From contig CAJINV010000017.1 of NCBI GenBank assembly GCA_905178155.1, forward strand, positions 1,686,139 through 1,750,138: a DNA stretch of 64,000 nucleotides, given 5' to 3'. Both the position numbers and the translations under genes were made by a program. Below, piece by piece: positions 19,639 to 32,800 of this stretch. Numbering within the stretch: the first letter of the stretch is position 1; the number at the start of each line of letters is the position of its first letter. The notes under the pieces are model-generated. The model had not been told where the DNA came from. It did not search any database and saw nothing but the letters and a program-made list of their open reading frames with translations. This stretch comes from Amoebophrya sp. A120. Its lineage: Eukaryota > Sar > Dinophyceae > Syndiniales > Amoebophryaceae.

Positions 19639-20788
19639 ACAGTAGACTTATCCTTATTTGAGCAGCGGTTCGCCTACGGCTTCTCGTTTGTCAAACACAG
19701 TCCATCAATTAGTGCGGCGCAGCCAACATTTACATTGAGCATGACCGCAAATGATAATGAAAATAGAAACAAAATTGCTACTTCTGCACCGCATCACATC
19801 TGCTGTGCAGGTCCAAAATGAAAAAGTGCAGATTTTTCTTTGTTGAAACCAAACCAGTACACGAATACGGACGACATAACTCTTCAGCTTTATTTCAGCA
19901 GGTGGCACGTTGCCTGGTTGCAAGAAATGCGCTACAAGAATTTCACCGAATAACTACGGTATGATGCCACGGATTGAGGATCCTATATGCAGAAAAATCG
20001 TCAGTGCTGTGTTAGTTTGAGTGCTTCTACTAGGAGGACCTAGTACGACGTGAAAGTTAAAGTACTATTTTCCTTTTTTTTTTTTAGGTCCACTGCTTGC
20101 GCAAGAGAGAAGGCGGGAGCTTGGGCCACTGCTATTGCTTTTCGTGAAGAAGTATTTAATGAAACCTTGATCTTTAAGGTTCGCTTTTGACAGTAGTTTG
20201 AAACGATGACACAATAAACAGTCTCTGTTTAATTGAAGTAACCTGCCTGCCGTCGTCGTCTCCGCGAAGCGGAAGTAACTTCGGACAAGAACGACGGGCA
20301 AGAGGGCAAAACATAGATCTGAAAATACATACGACCCTGGCGATCATCTTGAAAAAAAAAATACGTGAGCCTGGAGCCCACTGTTGTTTAACACGGCCAA
20401 GTCTGAAGTAGCATACAAGGAATAAAAATCGAGGACAAAAGTTGGATACATCGAACTGCGACTTTAGTTCAGATGAAGGGCACAAACCTTGGTTTACATA
20501 CGCACAGCCTTACCAAGGAATTACAGAAAGTGAAAGCTAGCAAAATTATTCAAAGGTCAAAACAGAATCGTATTTGATTTGGAATGCGTGAAGAAGACGT
20601 GATGTCTTAAGTTTCTTTCTCTTTCTCTTTGTACTGGTCCTAACTAAGCTAGATAGATCTTAGATCTAAATTGAAGAGTCCTACCTCCGTTGAAACCTAA
20701 ACATATAGGAAGCTGCGCGCTTTGAAAAAAAGATCTTCCAGTGTTCTAAGGCACAGACGTCGTGCTGCTGCTGCTGCACCGCGCATCA

Positions 20789-20841
20789 CTACACCGGCAA
20801 CCCTTGCGGCGACCTCGGATCCACGAGCTCGATGGGTGCAG
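20789..20841 (-). CDS. Giant gene exon 24: C-terminus
   Basis: Acceptor TTTCCATAG|CTGCACC. It reads APIELVDPRSPQGLPV then TAG. No membrane helix or lipid-anchor signal is present, so the mature protein is probably secreted or held by its N-terminal segment. Confidence 0.65.
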
Positions 20842-23800
20842 CTATGGAAAGATAGTTAGTACGATACTGAGTTTTGATTTTTTCTTCCCGCGACATCACA
20901 AAGCCAAATTCCATTTGGCAAGGCCCAGGTGAACCCAAGTTGGAGGACATACATTCCGAAAGGCAGCAAAATGGCTGTGGTCCCCGACAAGGTAGAGTGT
21001 TAGGCGAGAGTACAAGCACACAGATGGACATGCTCTTGTACTGCCTTTGGACAACTCTGCTCATACTTCTATGTCTTCTGGTGCTTTGACTTATTCATCT
21101 TCATGCATTGCGGGCAATGAGTCAACGTGTTCAATCATGCCGCTGGTGTTGGAAGTACAAAGGAATTCAGTATCGTCTTTCTCAATTTCATACCAACCGT
21201 GACCAGGAAATCCGCGGTCGCGCCGGTTCCCCAACACAGATGGTAGTAGTCCGGCTTCGTGCGGTTTGTGAGCAGGCCGAAATCCAGAATTTCTGAGTCG
21301 TAGCGGACCACCGGCATACTGTCGATTCTGGTGGCGTTGCTCTCGCACGAAAGCAGGATAGTTGCCTGCCCGGTCACTGCGAGAGGTAGTTTTCATGGCG
21401 TTGATTTTTCTTTACCGGAAGCTTGACAAAAATGCGGGCCGCGGAAAAGAACAAAAAAGACTTCGTGATAAAAGCTGAAGAAGAACTGAAGGACTTATCA
21501 TTGTCGTGGTTCTACACCTCATCATGATCATGAAAGAACAACGCAAAATCAAGCGAAAAGATACATCAATTGAAGATAATATAATACCTCCCATCTGATT
21601 GGCGAAATCTAAGTTTCTGATGTTGTATCCACAGTAAATTTCCTGTACACGTACAAATGCGGTGTCTGCATGACAGAACTTGGCTTCGATGTCGATCCTA
21701 GTTTAGCATGACAAGTTTTACGCTCCAAATTGATGAAATTTGTATTGCATGTTGTACATGTACGGGAAATTTGTATTGCATATGTTGCACGGGAAATTCA
21801 TAACGCACTTCAATGTCGCCTCCAGCGTCCACTTCGTTGCCGCCTCGAGTTCCAGGTCGCCCACTACCAAGGGCTGGTAGCTGTTTGCGGGGTCGCCGTA
21901 GATCCTCTCGTACTCGGGCGTGGCTGCGGTGTAGGCTTCGATTTGGCTCCGGGCTTTCGCGCTGCCGAAAACGCAGCCGACTGCGCACCAGGCGAGAGAG
22001 TACCTAAGAAAGAGTGTGTAAGTGTATGTTCCTCGTCGACCACAACAGTTTCAGACGAATACAGATGAAAGAACAGTTGTGCGTGTATTCACTTTTTTGT
22101 TTCAGATTCAGTGTAGGAACACCGGTCGGCATACAATGGTGTCAATCCATTTTTCATTTGGTGTTTCACATGCAGCAGCAGCTACAGCTTGCTCTAAGGT
22201 TATACTTTCCGCCCGGAAGTGTGCTTTTCGTTGGAAACGTGAATGTCGCTGGTGCCATGCTGTAATTCGCTTGCCTTTCCACTTCCCAAGTTGCGTCGGA
22301 GGCGTTCTCTACAGTCTTAAAGTACTGATAGCGAGCATTGAACCTGTTTTGATTTGGTTTCTTTGCGATGAACAAAAATGAAAAAGCGATTGAGATTTTT
22401 GCAGATGTTGCATTGCAAGCTGGCGCAGTAGTCACAACATTGCCTCGCTACAAGTGTCCCGCCACAGCCACGGCTGACGAACATACCAGGCTTCAGCGAA
22501 TGCGAAAGTCTCCTTACCTCTCCGACTGCATTCTGAGACTGGCTTCCAGAATTTCGTTGGAGCTTTTTTCGAGGACGTACAGTCTCGATCCCGGTGTCGT
22601 GTTGAATTCCTGTACGTGCGTGATTCTCAGCGGTTCGCTGCTGTTCGCCTGCACGGTTTGCTGCGGGAGCTCAATGCCCTTGGCGTACAGCTTCCCGATA
22701 CTGATGCAAAAATCCTTGCCGCACCACTCGACCAAGTGGTCCCGTCCAGCTTGCATCAGCAGCGGTGCCGCGACGAAGGTCATCGAAGTCGCAGCGAGGG
22801 TAGAGGTCGGCAGAGACCGGTAGGCACGAACTTCCACCTGATAATAGTTCAATTCGGCAGATTAAGACTTGTTGTGAAAAATAAACACGGAGACGACATC
22901 GAACCGTAGAAGTGCGCTCACAACCTATCAATCGTACATCATCATCATGCTCAAGGTCCCGCTTCTCCGCAAATTGAATACTATGACTATCTATCACAAA
23001 TATGCGAATTCGAATTTCTTTACCGTCCCCGCAATCTTCAGGTAGCCCGGGTCTTTGGAAATCGGCGGCACAATAGGCGTCGGCTGCACTAAATGGTTCC
23101 AGTTCCCCCTCACCTCGAAATTGCACACCAAGCCCAGCTCGCACATGAACTCGTGATCGCCGAACGGGCCGTAGAGAATGACGTCGCTCAACTTCCAAAA
23201 GTGCACTGCGGTTGGATACTCGGCGGCCAAGGGTTGGAACTCGGCGAGAGTGGAGTTGGAACTCGACGTCGAGCTAGATTGGTCTGACGTTGCACTCCCT
23301 GTTTGCGATGAAGCTGAGTCAGATTGTACCACCCCCGATGTAGAAGTTGATGTCAGATTCGTGCCGTTTGTGCCATTTCCGAGATCCTCGCTTTCCCCCT
23401 CCTCTTCCGTGAGGTTTTTCTCTACCAACAAGGTCGTGAAGTTCGCTTCCACGTAACTCGCGTACGCTTCCACGTATAAAGCGTACGGCTTTTCGACCGT
23501 GGACCCGAGATACGGCAACTTCGCCCAAACGTAGGTTTGCCCCAGCGACTCCCGCCGGTCCGCCCTTTGCACTTTTTCCGCGATCCTTTTAAACAGCATA
23601 TCCTCTTTCGTCTCGTTCCACCCCTGGACCGAGCTGTTCACCCCGTAGGGGAAGGACAAATTGCCGAAAAACGTCTTTTCCTGCACGGTGACGTGTTCGG
23701 AATACAGGTGGGAAAACACCGTTTCGTTCCGGTAAAAGGGGTAAGAGCCGTTCGGGTAGAAGACCTCCTGGATTTTGAACGCCTCGTACTCCCGAACCGC

Positions 23801-26800
23801 GTCAAACGCGAGCATAGAAGGGTGGGTGGTAAACGCATAAAACCCGTTGTCGTCGATGTTGTCTGAGGGGATTGTGAGTTGCCCGGAGGAGGTCCTCGTT
23901 GCAGCCATCAAACGACGTCTGCGGTAGCCGTAAGAACTACCTGAGGAACTGTAGGAGGAAGACGAGCTCGTACTCGAGGCTGTTGAGTAGGACGACATAG
24001 AGGAAGAACTACTTGATGACCCGCTAGTGCCTCCTGTTCCAGAAGAAGATGAAGCTACTGAGGAGTAGGCACTTGATGACGACCCACTGGATGAGCTGTA
24101 CATCGTGCTAGAGCTGCTGGAAGTTGAACTGCCACTGCTTGTCGTCGCATCAAGCGCCATCGGAACACCGCTGCTTTCTACCGCGACCGCCGCGGTACTA
24201 GCTGCTCCTGACGCCGCACCTGCCGTGGCATAACTCCTCGAGACAACCGCCGTCGCGTCCAACGGATCGCTTCCGTCCCCGATGTTCGGGTAATCCTGCC
24301 TCGCCACCGGTAACACGTACGGCCCCGTGTAGGCCGCGCTGTAGCTGATCGGCTCTTCCTGTTCGTGATATTCTAATGGTGGGACGCTGAAGAGAATACT
24401 CGTGTCAAACGGGTCGGTGGTTAAAACCCGCCCGACTTCCGGCATCAAACCGAAGTACATGTTCGGCCCGAGATGCGGCCTGCTCGCGGTTTCGGCGGTC
24501 TCGTTGTTTGCGATGGACAGCAACGTGTGAAACACGTCCGGCTGTGGCGTCTTCGTAGTATGCTCGGACGCCGATGAAGCTCCGGTGTACACTAGTCCAT
24601 GTGGCGCTTTCGTCGTTTCTCCTCCGTTTTCTTCATTCGTCTTAAGAAATCCGTCGACAGAGATTTTGCAAACCGAGCCGACAATGCAGTACTTCTCATT
24701 TTTCTGCGGAATCCGCGGTCCGGTCACGTACAGCTGCCCGGCCGGCATGTAGGTTCCCTGCGAGAAAGTCACGTTGCAGGAATAGTTGCCGAAAACTTGG
24801 TCGTTGATGAGATCCTGCGGCTCGCAATTCTTGTACTCGGTTCTCTCGTTGTTCAGCCAATTGCTGTAGGTGGTTTGCAAGGCAGAGAGAGAAGCTGCAC
24901 TAGGTTTGCTGTCAACCGTTACAGAAGTTGCAGTCGTGCTATTGTCTGCTCCTGTGGAGGTCGTGGCGCCACCTATTGTGTCGTTCAACAATGAACTATC
25001 TTGCGGCACTTCCGGGTTGAAATACGTGTAGTCGTACGCTTTTTGTGCTTCGTATAGCGCATTTAGTGTTGGTTTCTTCCCGGGTAAGAGATTCAGTATC
25101 TCCGAAGAAAATCTCTTCCAACACACATAATACGGCGCGTCCGAAGCCTGCAGCGCTGGATTTCGCCAAGGGTGCGGCGTGAACTGAGCGCCTACTTTTA
25201 GAGTGGTTGTGGTGGCAGATGAACCAGAATTGTCCCCCTGCTCGTTCCTACTGCCAACGGTTACAAACATAGCGCCGGTTTCGTTACTGTAGGACACGTC
25301 GCCCGCTGCGATACTTCCGCCACTCGTCACTACCACTTGCGAAAAATCGACGACCGACTTCGGAGAGATCGCCGCACAAGGGTCTTTACTGATGAAGACA
25401 TAGTCGTTGTTGTTTGGACTCAAATCGTACCCTTCCAAATCGATCGTGCACGGCTTCAACCGTTTCTGCGTGTACGCTGTGGTGTTTATCACGACCTGCG
25501 GGTACTCGTTGGCAATTTCCTCTTCCGAAATGCCTTGGAGAAACGCATTGTATTTCCGCGGTGCGGACACGGAGTAGTCGTTATTGTTTTCCCCTTGCTC
25601 CGACACCCGCAGCATTGAAAGATCCAGACCGGGTAAGACCTGCTTGTTCTCCGTCTCCCCTAAGTTGCAAATCTGCACCCTCTGCGTATCAAAGACCCCG
25701 GCGACGTTGATCACTCCCGCGTCGGCGGAGAAGTCTAAGTGCGATTCGCAGATGCTGAAGGCCGGCTCTTGCAGCGGCTCTGGCGGGCCGTAGATGTCGG
25801 AGCTTAGCGAGCTGTAAGTTTCTTCTGGGTACACCGGATTGAATTCAGAAACGGTTAAAGGGAGGGAACCGGGGACGATTGTTGTCGTGGCGCGACTTGC
25901 GGTTGTAGTGGCTGAAGGCGCTCCTGTCGCTGCACTCGCCGTGGTCTCTCCTAATTCCATCATGGTAGTTCCAGCAGCTGCTCTCACAGTCGTTGTCATG
26001 GTAGTCGTGGTTGTAGCCGCTGCCCGGGATGTGGTTACCGGCGCTGCAGTAGAAGTCTGCTGACTGCTAGTACTTGTGGTCATGCTACTGCCATAAGAAG
26101 CGGGCGCCGGAGTCGGCTGTGAAGACGAACTAGAGGCGTAGGAAGATGATGAGCTAGAACCCGTCTCAGCACCGTGGTAACTCAACTTTCTCCTCCTCGG
26201 TTGTTCCACAAACTGCTGCCCAGCGCTCGTCGTCCCTCGAAAAACACCACGACTTGTCGTCCGGGAAAAAGAAAAACCAGTTCCAGCCTCCGCATGAATC
26301 TCCTCCAGCTGTCTTCTGTAAAACCCTTTCGGCGCGACGAATTCTGACGCCGACGTTCCGCCGTCACCGTGCAGTGCCTCGTTGTACCCCAGCGGTCTCG
26401 GGTTCGTAATCACGGACGCAGGCTCCACAACGTACGCGCTTCCATCCGGGTACTCCACGGTTCTCGACCCGGCCCACGTGTTCAAGTTGTCGAAACTGGG
26501 GGTCACCACCGCGAGTTGCGCGGATCTGTCCCCCGCGTATTTTTGGTACGCCTGCTCCAACGCGGATTGCGTGCTGTAGTACTTTTGGCCCCCGCCCGTG
26601 GTGGTAATCACGGAGGATAATCCGGGGGAGTAGACGATTTTATCCCACTCTGGGACCGGTTGGATCTGCCCGGAATTGTACAACGCGTCGTCGATCGCTT
26701 TTTCCCGCTGTTCACTACTGTAGAAAGTGGTTTCGGGGAAGATGAAGTTCGGTAAGTAGTCACTACTGTAGACCCTGTCCGGATTCGCATTCCAGTAGTC

Positions 26801-29800
26801 CCTTCTCGCGTACTGCGTCGGCTGGCGGTGGAGAGCAGCACTGTACCCTCCGCCGTCGATATTGGAAAACCCGGCGAGCTGCTGCTCAGAGCCCGGCTTC
26901 AAATAATTTTTTTCGTCGAAAAAGCTCGGCGACTTCCGCGGCACTTGCTGGTTTTCCGGTAGTATTGCAGCAGGTAAGTCTGTTTTCGGATCCAGTCTAT
27001 CAGTACTGAAGTAGACTATCTTCCCATCCGCCGTGGCAGTTTGGAGAAAATCCTCCTCGCTGTCCGTTTTCGGGCGGTAGTAGGACTGTATTGGATATTT
27101 CGTCAAGGAGTACTGGTAGCGGAAATCGATGTAGCGGTCCTGCGTCGCGATCATGGGCCAGCGCTTGAAGTTTCTCACCGATTTTTCCTTCCTCCGCGAT
27201 TGCGCCCGCAAGGAGCAGGTGCAAACCCGAAACGTGCCCCCCTCGGGGATCTGGCCGGCTTTCAGCGTCGCCTCTAACTTGCTCGATACCATCGCGGATT
27301 CCCCGGTCTGGGGGACTGGATCTAAGAGCGGGATGTTATCCAGCTCCAACGTGAAGGTCTTCAGGTGGCCGTAAATGCTTGTCTTTTTCATGTGCGTCCC
27401 CGGTTTTTGGACGACAATGCCCTGGAGTTCAATCGGCTTTCCGAAATCGATCTCGTAGTAGAGAACTTTGTCCACTTCGTATTTTTTTGTACTATACGTC
27501 GTGTTCGGCAGTGGACCGTAACCGGAAAGCGAACCGTACAGCGTTCCTAATTTCTGGTCCTTAATCGCCAGCCGCCCTAGAATCGGGTCCGAAATTTCCG
27601 GTAAATCCGGGACGCAAACAACCGCGGGGGTAACGATGGTTGTTAGCGTCGAGCAGGGCGGGCGCTGGAAATTCGTGCTGTTTAACTTGCTGTCGCTGGG
27701 CATTGATCCTGCTGCTGTTCCTGCTCCTGTGCAGATATTTCCACTCACTTGCGACTCCAACCTCGGTAAGTACGGTCTTTGGAAGCTCGCGTACCTGATT
27801 TCCCCCGGCGTGTTCCGGTCGGAAACCAAGCCGAAATCGGCCAACCCGCCGAAGCGGAAGCTCGGGTGCTGCTTCTCCCAAGTCAAGGGGTAGAGCCGGA
27901 CTCTGCGCGTCGCTTTCGGGCCTTCCTTGAACAAATGGAGGGAGTATTCCGTGTCCGGGAGGTCAACGAGGAAGTTGTTGTTCACCCCTATGGTTCTACT
28001 GGACGATTTTGAAGACGCCATGTTGCCAGTTGTACTCGCGCTAGTGCCCCCTCCAGCAGCTGCAGCTCCTACCGGATACAAAGTGTTGCTGAGCGCCTTG
28101 GTTCCCTCGTCGAAGTAGCTGGTCTGGAAAACAGTGGGGTACACCACGCCGCACTTTTCCGTACTCGGGATCGTCCGGATTCTGTCGCCCTCCTCCACGC
28201 CGGACTCCCTCAATTTGTTCAAAAAGCACGGCTGGCCCGTCGTGCACTGGAACACGTTGTCGGAAACCTTCGGCCCGACGATCTCTACCCTCTTGATAAA
28301 CACGTCGCCGTTCCAGCACAGGGCGTAGTTCCCCGTCAAAGTTGGCACCGGGAGGAAGGAAACGAGCAGCGAGATTTTCTTGGAGGAGTATTTCGTCTGG
28401 GTCAGGTTTCTCTGTGGCGGCGGCTGGTACAGGGAGGAGGCTGTGTGGAGGTGAAGATCTTGGGCTGATGAGCTTTCTTCATAACCCCCTTCTTGTTCAT
28501 TTTTACCATTCATCCTGTAGTGCATATCCCTCTCATCGAAGTAGTACTCTTGCAAATCCGTGGCGTGCGCCTTCCCGGTTTTCTCCCGACAAAGTCTCCT
28601 TCCGATGGAGTTCTCCCCGCCGGAGACTTGATACAATTCTGCCGCTTCCACCTCGTTCAAGTCCTTCTCCCGTGCCCTGAACGCGTTCAAATCTTGCGGG
28701 TCGGAGATGTGCGAAAAGTAGAAATAGTTTCTCCCAATCTGCGCCCCGCCGACCGTTTCGTTGACTGCGGTTTCCCCCGGGAGAATTTCGTTGTCTCGGA
28801 TAATGATGCTGTCTGTGGTCTTGTAAAAATCGCCGGAAACCCGGAATTGGCAAACCTCGCCCCATTGACACACCTGGAACAACTCCTTCGGCCCGACAAG
28901 GGAAGTGGCGGTAGTTGTTCTTGTGCTGGTGGTGGCCGCGGCAGGTTTTATTTGCGATGTGGCCGCTCCTGTGGCTGTGACAGCAGCTGTTCCGCTTGCT
29001 GTCGCGTTTCCACCGACAGTCGAGGTTGATGTCGTCGCAGATGAAGTGCTCCTCGCTGCAACAAACCCGCCCGCTCCCAACCTCGTCACCGACGCTTTCG
29101 CGACCCGCACATCCGGATACGCCCGTCCCATCCCGGTTTCGCGTCTCTGCCACCGCATCTCTTCCAAGCAGACACTTGGTCCGTAAACGAAAATCTCGCC
29201 GTAATCCACGTAGGAAAGCGGGTCTGTCGGGTCCACCGTCCAACACAGGTGGTAGAACCCGCCCTGCGAAACCACGAACCGCGGCATATCGCCATTCGAT
29301 GCTGCTGTCATCTCAGTGACAGGCTCGGTGACATTGTGGTAGTAGAAAGACTCCACGGAGGTTAAGGAATTGGGCTGTTTCAGTTGAACCTGCTTCAAAT
29401 CTGGCGGGTCGCGCCACATCTTTGTCGTGGCAGAAGATGCCATAGTTGTACTAGTGCTCCCGTTCGCACTGGTCATCGTATTTCTGGTGACCTCCACTCC
29501 GCCGTCCGTGGCAATCCAGTCGGAGACATTCACTTTCGCCAAAGCGCAGCTGTACCGCTGAAGCTTCAGATGCCCCTTGGGGAAATTCCCGCACTGTAAC
29601 CGGAAAGGTAACCCTGCTTCCAAGATTTGCCCGTTGTTCAAGACATTGCGGATACCGTGGTCGTATCTCGATTCCGTGTCCGCGATGACCGCTTGTCTCC
29701 GGCTTTCCAACTCAGCTGCAGTAAGTGGCGTGTACTGCTCCAAGTGCTTTTTGAAATAGTGCAGGAACGCGTAAGTGTCTTTGTGAATCGAGATGGCTTG

Positions 29801-32800
29801 CAGATTTTGCCTCGATCCCGGGTAGGAGGGGAACAGAAAATCCTGGCGCCAGGAACGAATTGCGGTCGGGGCGAGAGAGGAGATAAGAGAAGAAGAACCT
29901 CCCGATGCTGATGATCCCGATGACATTTGCAGATACCGGTCGTAACGGGGCGGGCGAGAAGCGCCGTCGGCTGAAGAACTAGTCGCGCCTTCTGTACTAG
30001 AGATCCCACTAGCTGCCGCAAAATCGTCCTCCTCGTCTTCGAATCCAAACAACCGCCTCTCTCGCAACATACCAGAAGCATTGCCTGTTGTAGTAGTGCC
30101 GTTTATCGACGAGGAATTCGCATCTTGGTACTGCTGTCCACCACCAGCAACATCAGAACTAGTTTCGTTAGAAGCTGCAGTCGCGTTGCTCGCATTTTTT
30201 CTATCACTATCACTAGCCACCTCAGGAACCGTCGTCGTTGTGGTACTGGTCGTGAACGCCATTTTCAACTTGTAAATCCGGATCCTCTTCCCCGCCAACC
30301 TCCGTTGCGAATACGCGAACGCGTCGTTGGACCAGAACAACTCGCCGGTTTTCACCAGCGACTCGGCACTGCCCCGCTCCGGCGACGGCTCGGACAGCAA
30401 GCCAAACCCTTCCGCGGACAAAGGCGTCGTGCAACAGACATCCTGGTCGCGAAACAGACCGATCCGGAACTGCACCGACGCGTTTTGCGCCTCGTGGATG
30501 TAGTGGGTTAGAGTGTGATACTCAATATCCTCCTCCGTCGCATTCGATCCGTTCGTCGAATTGACGTCAAAATCTTCGTCGTCTTGAAGAACGAGAGAGG
30601 ACCCTGATGCTGAACTATGGCTGCTCATGTTAGTCGTGTCATTTGAAGCACTAGTGTTCATCATTCCACCACCCATCGACGTGTTAGTACTCGTCCCATT
30701 TGATGTTTGTTGGTGCATCGTCAGCACCCTTCTGTAGTCGACGATCCCAACATCGCTGTCCGTGTCTTCATCGAACCCGAACTCGACGAAGTCTTCGTTC
30801 TGTTCCAACACTCTTGGTTGCATTTTACTTCCCATCCTGTTCCCAGCTACGGTCGTGTAATAAACCGTCCTGACCCGTCTTGCAGTCTGTCGCGAGATCG
30901 CATGGAAGATCAGTTTCGACAAGTGGCGATGCGCGTGGCAATGGTGATGATCGTTGCTCGTGAAGTTTTCGTTTGTTTCTCGAATTGGATTTGGCTCGCG
31001 GAAGAACAAGCTGTCGTACCCTGACTTGAAGAGCGGGTTCTTGACCCGGTTGAAAGCGCCAACAGAGAGGTACGGTTCTTGATTCGGCTGGAACAGCGTG
31101 TTCGAACTGGTTTCGTGAAGATGGAGCGAACTGGTGTCCTCTGAGTCTGTCGCACTGTTGGCCGTTGCGGTTCCATTTGCGTTCATTCCCGAAACGCCGC
31201 CACTGTGAAGTCTCTGCACCGCATGCGACGTGCCATTTCGCGCAGTGAGGTTTCTCTCCTCGATCGGCATCGCGCACATCGATGAGCTAGTGCTGTTTTC
31301 GCTCGCCACTCCTGTCGGAAACCCCTCGCCCAAAACCAAAGTCTCCCCGAGCACCAAGTCTTTTAAAGTTTTCGTGTCGACAAACCCCATATCGATATCA
31401 AAGTAGAAGTCGTAATACTGCGGCTCGCTTGCCACGTACGCATCGGCGGAGAAGTTCGACAGTTGATAGGTGAAATCCGGCGGCCCGTACGGCACTTGTC
31501 CACCAGGGAGGGAGAAAACATTTTTCTTGTCCTGCGACCGGAAGTTTTGGTTCATGTTCACTGTGCCAGTCATGAGGTCTCTTTCCATATCCACCACCTC
31601 GACACGCAACCCGCCGAAAAACCCCGGCTCGGCGTATTTGTTGGACACAAAGCTGGGCACGCCGGTGGATCCGCGGTAAAACCCATTTTTCCGCTCCGCA
31701 TCCACAACTGTATCCAACAAAACCTCATTTGGATCAGAAAAGCGGTGGATCGAATGCGGTCCGTAGTCCTCTGCTGGGACGGTGAGTTTCTTGATTCCAT
31801 TCCTTTCCTCGACGAAAACAGAACTCGTGTTGTGCTCCGCGTGCTCCCACGCCGGGCCGTCGTAGGAAAAAGCGGAATTGTCCACGGTGCCGTCGATTTG
31901 GATCGCGATTTCGGGGGAATAATACCCAACCCACTCGTTGCCGTACAACTCAACTTCGCAGATGTGCAGTGGAATAGGGGACCCCAGGCCGATCTCCTCA
32001 AGCAATGGATTCGCACTCGACGCGTTCTGGTGCGCCTTTCCAAACAACCGGAACGTCCGGCCCGTGATGTCGCAGTCTTGGGATAACGCAACAGAAGTTG
32101 TGGTCGTCGGCGTCGGGGAGATCATCGAGTTTGTCGCGTTTGTCAAATTCAGCTCAACGAAGTCCGTTTCTTGGACCAACGGGCATGCTTTCGTCCCGTC
32201 AACGACTAAAATTGTGTTGGACAGCATTGCTTGCATGTCGAACGAAGTCGTGGTGTCACCACCAGCACCGAAAGAAGATCCACCAGCACTTGGACCGCCA
32301 GAACTAGAACTAGAACTGCCAATCTGCCCCTGTTGCGGCCCATGCACCATGATCCTCCGCAACCTCGTCGGCCTGGGGAGTTGGATTTCCAACACCGAGT
32401 AGATGAAGGACCAATCCGTCGTTTCAAACCACTTGGTGCTGTTGTCAAATTCGTCCGTGTCATTTATGAGAGTGCACAGCTCGTCCCCCTCCCATTTGTA
32501 TAGCATGAACGGCAATACAAGCACCAGCAAGAGTGCCGGTTTTGCATGACAAATTTGCACTGGAGTGTAGTGTTGTTTGGGCTGCCAGAACTTGTCATGC
32601 AAGCGGTGCCATGAGGCAAAGGCAAAGGGTGGATTGGGTATTTTGCATGACAAATGAGGGGGAGGGGGAGTTGTGCACTGGCATATCGTTTGTCAAATTT
32701 GTATTGTTCGGGTCGAAAAACTATGAAATGCAAAAGATTCGTAGTACTCCTACTCTGAGTTGTGCAATACATATACAACTTAGCTTAGCATGACACATGA

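Larger units (their letters stand above)
16415..20788. other. Interval without a well-supported gene
   Basis: This lies between the 5' end of the PH-repeat gene and the 3' end of the giant gene. It holds a Met-less open frame (18,521-19,468), a set of dispersed 43-bp repeats, a tandem repeat, a small inverted-repeat element and introner-like body sequence. From about 19,640 to 20,788 it is AT-rich with only short frames, and should contain the 3' untranslated region of the giant gene. Confidence 0.45.

Noticed and set aside
20000-20780. Short minus-strand frames of 78-103 codons
   Set aside because: AT-rich sequence downstream of the giant gene stop, no domain or splice support; most likely 3' untranslated or intergenic.
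31463-32086. Plus-strand frame of 207 codons
   Set aside because: Antisense to exon 18 of the giant gene; composition is typical of a shadow frame.
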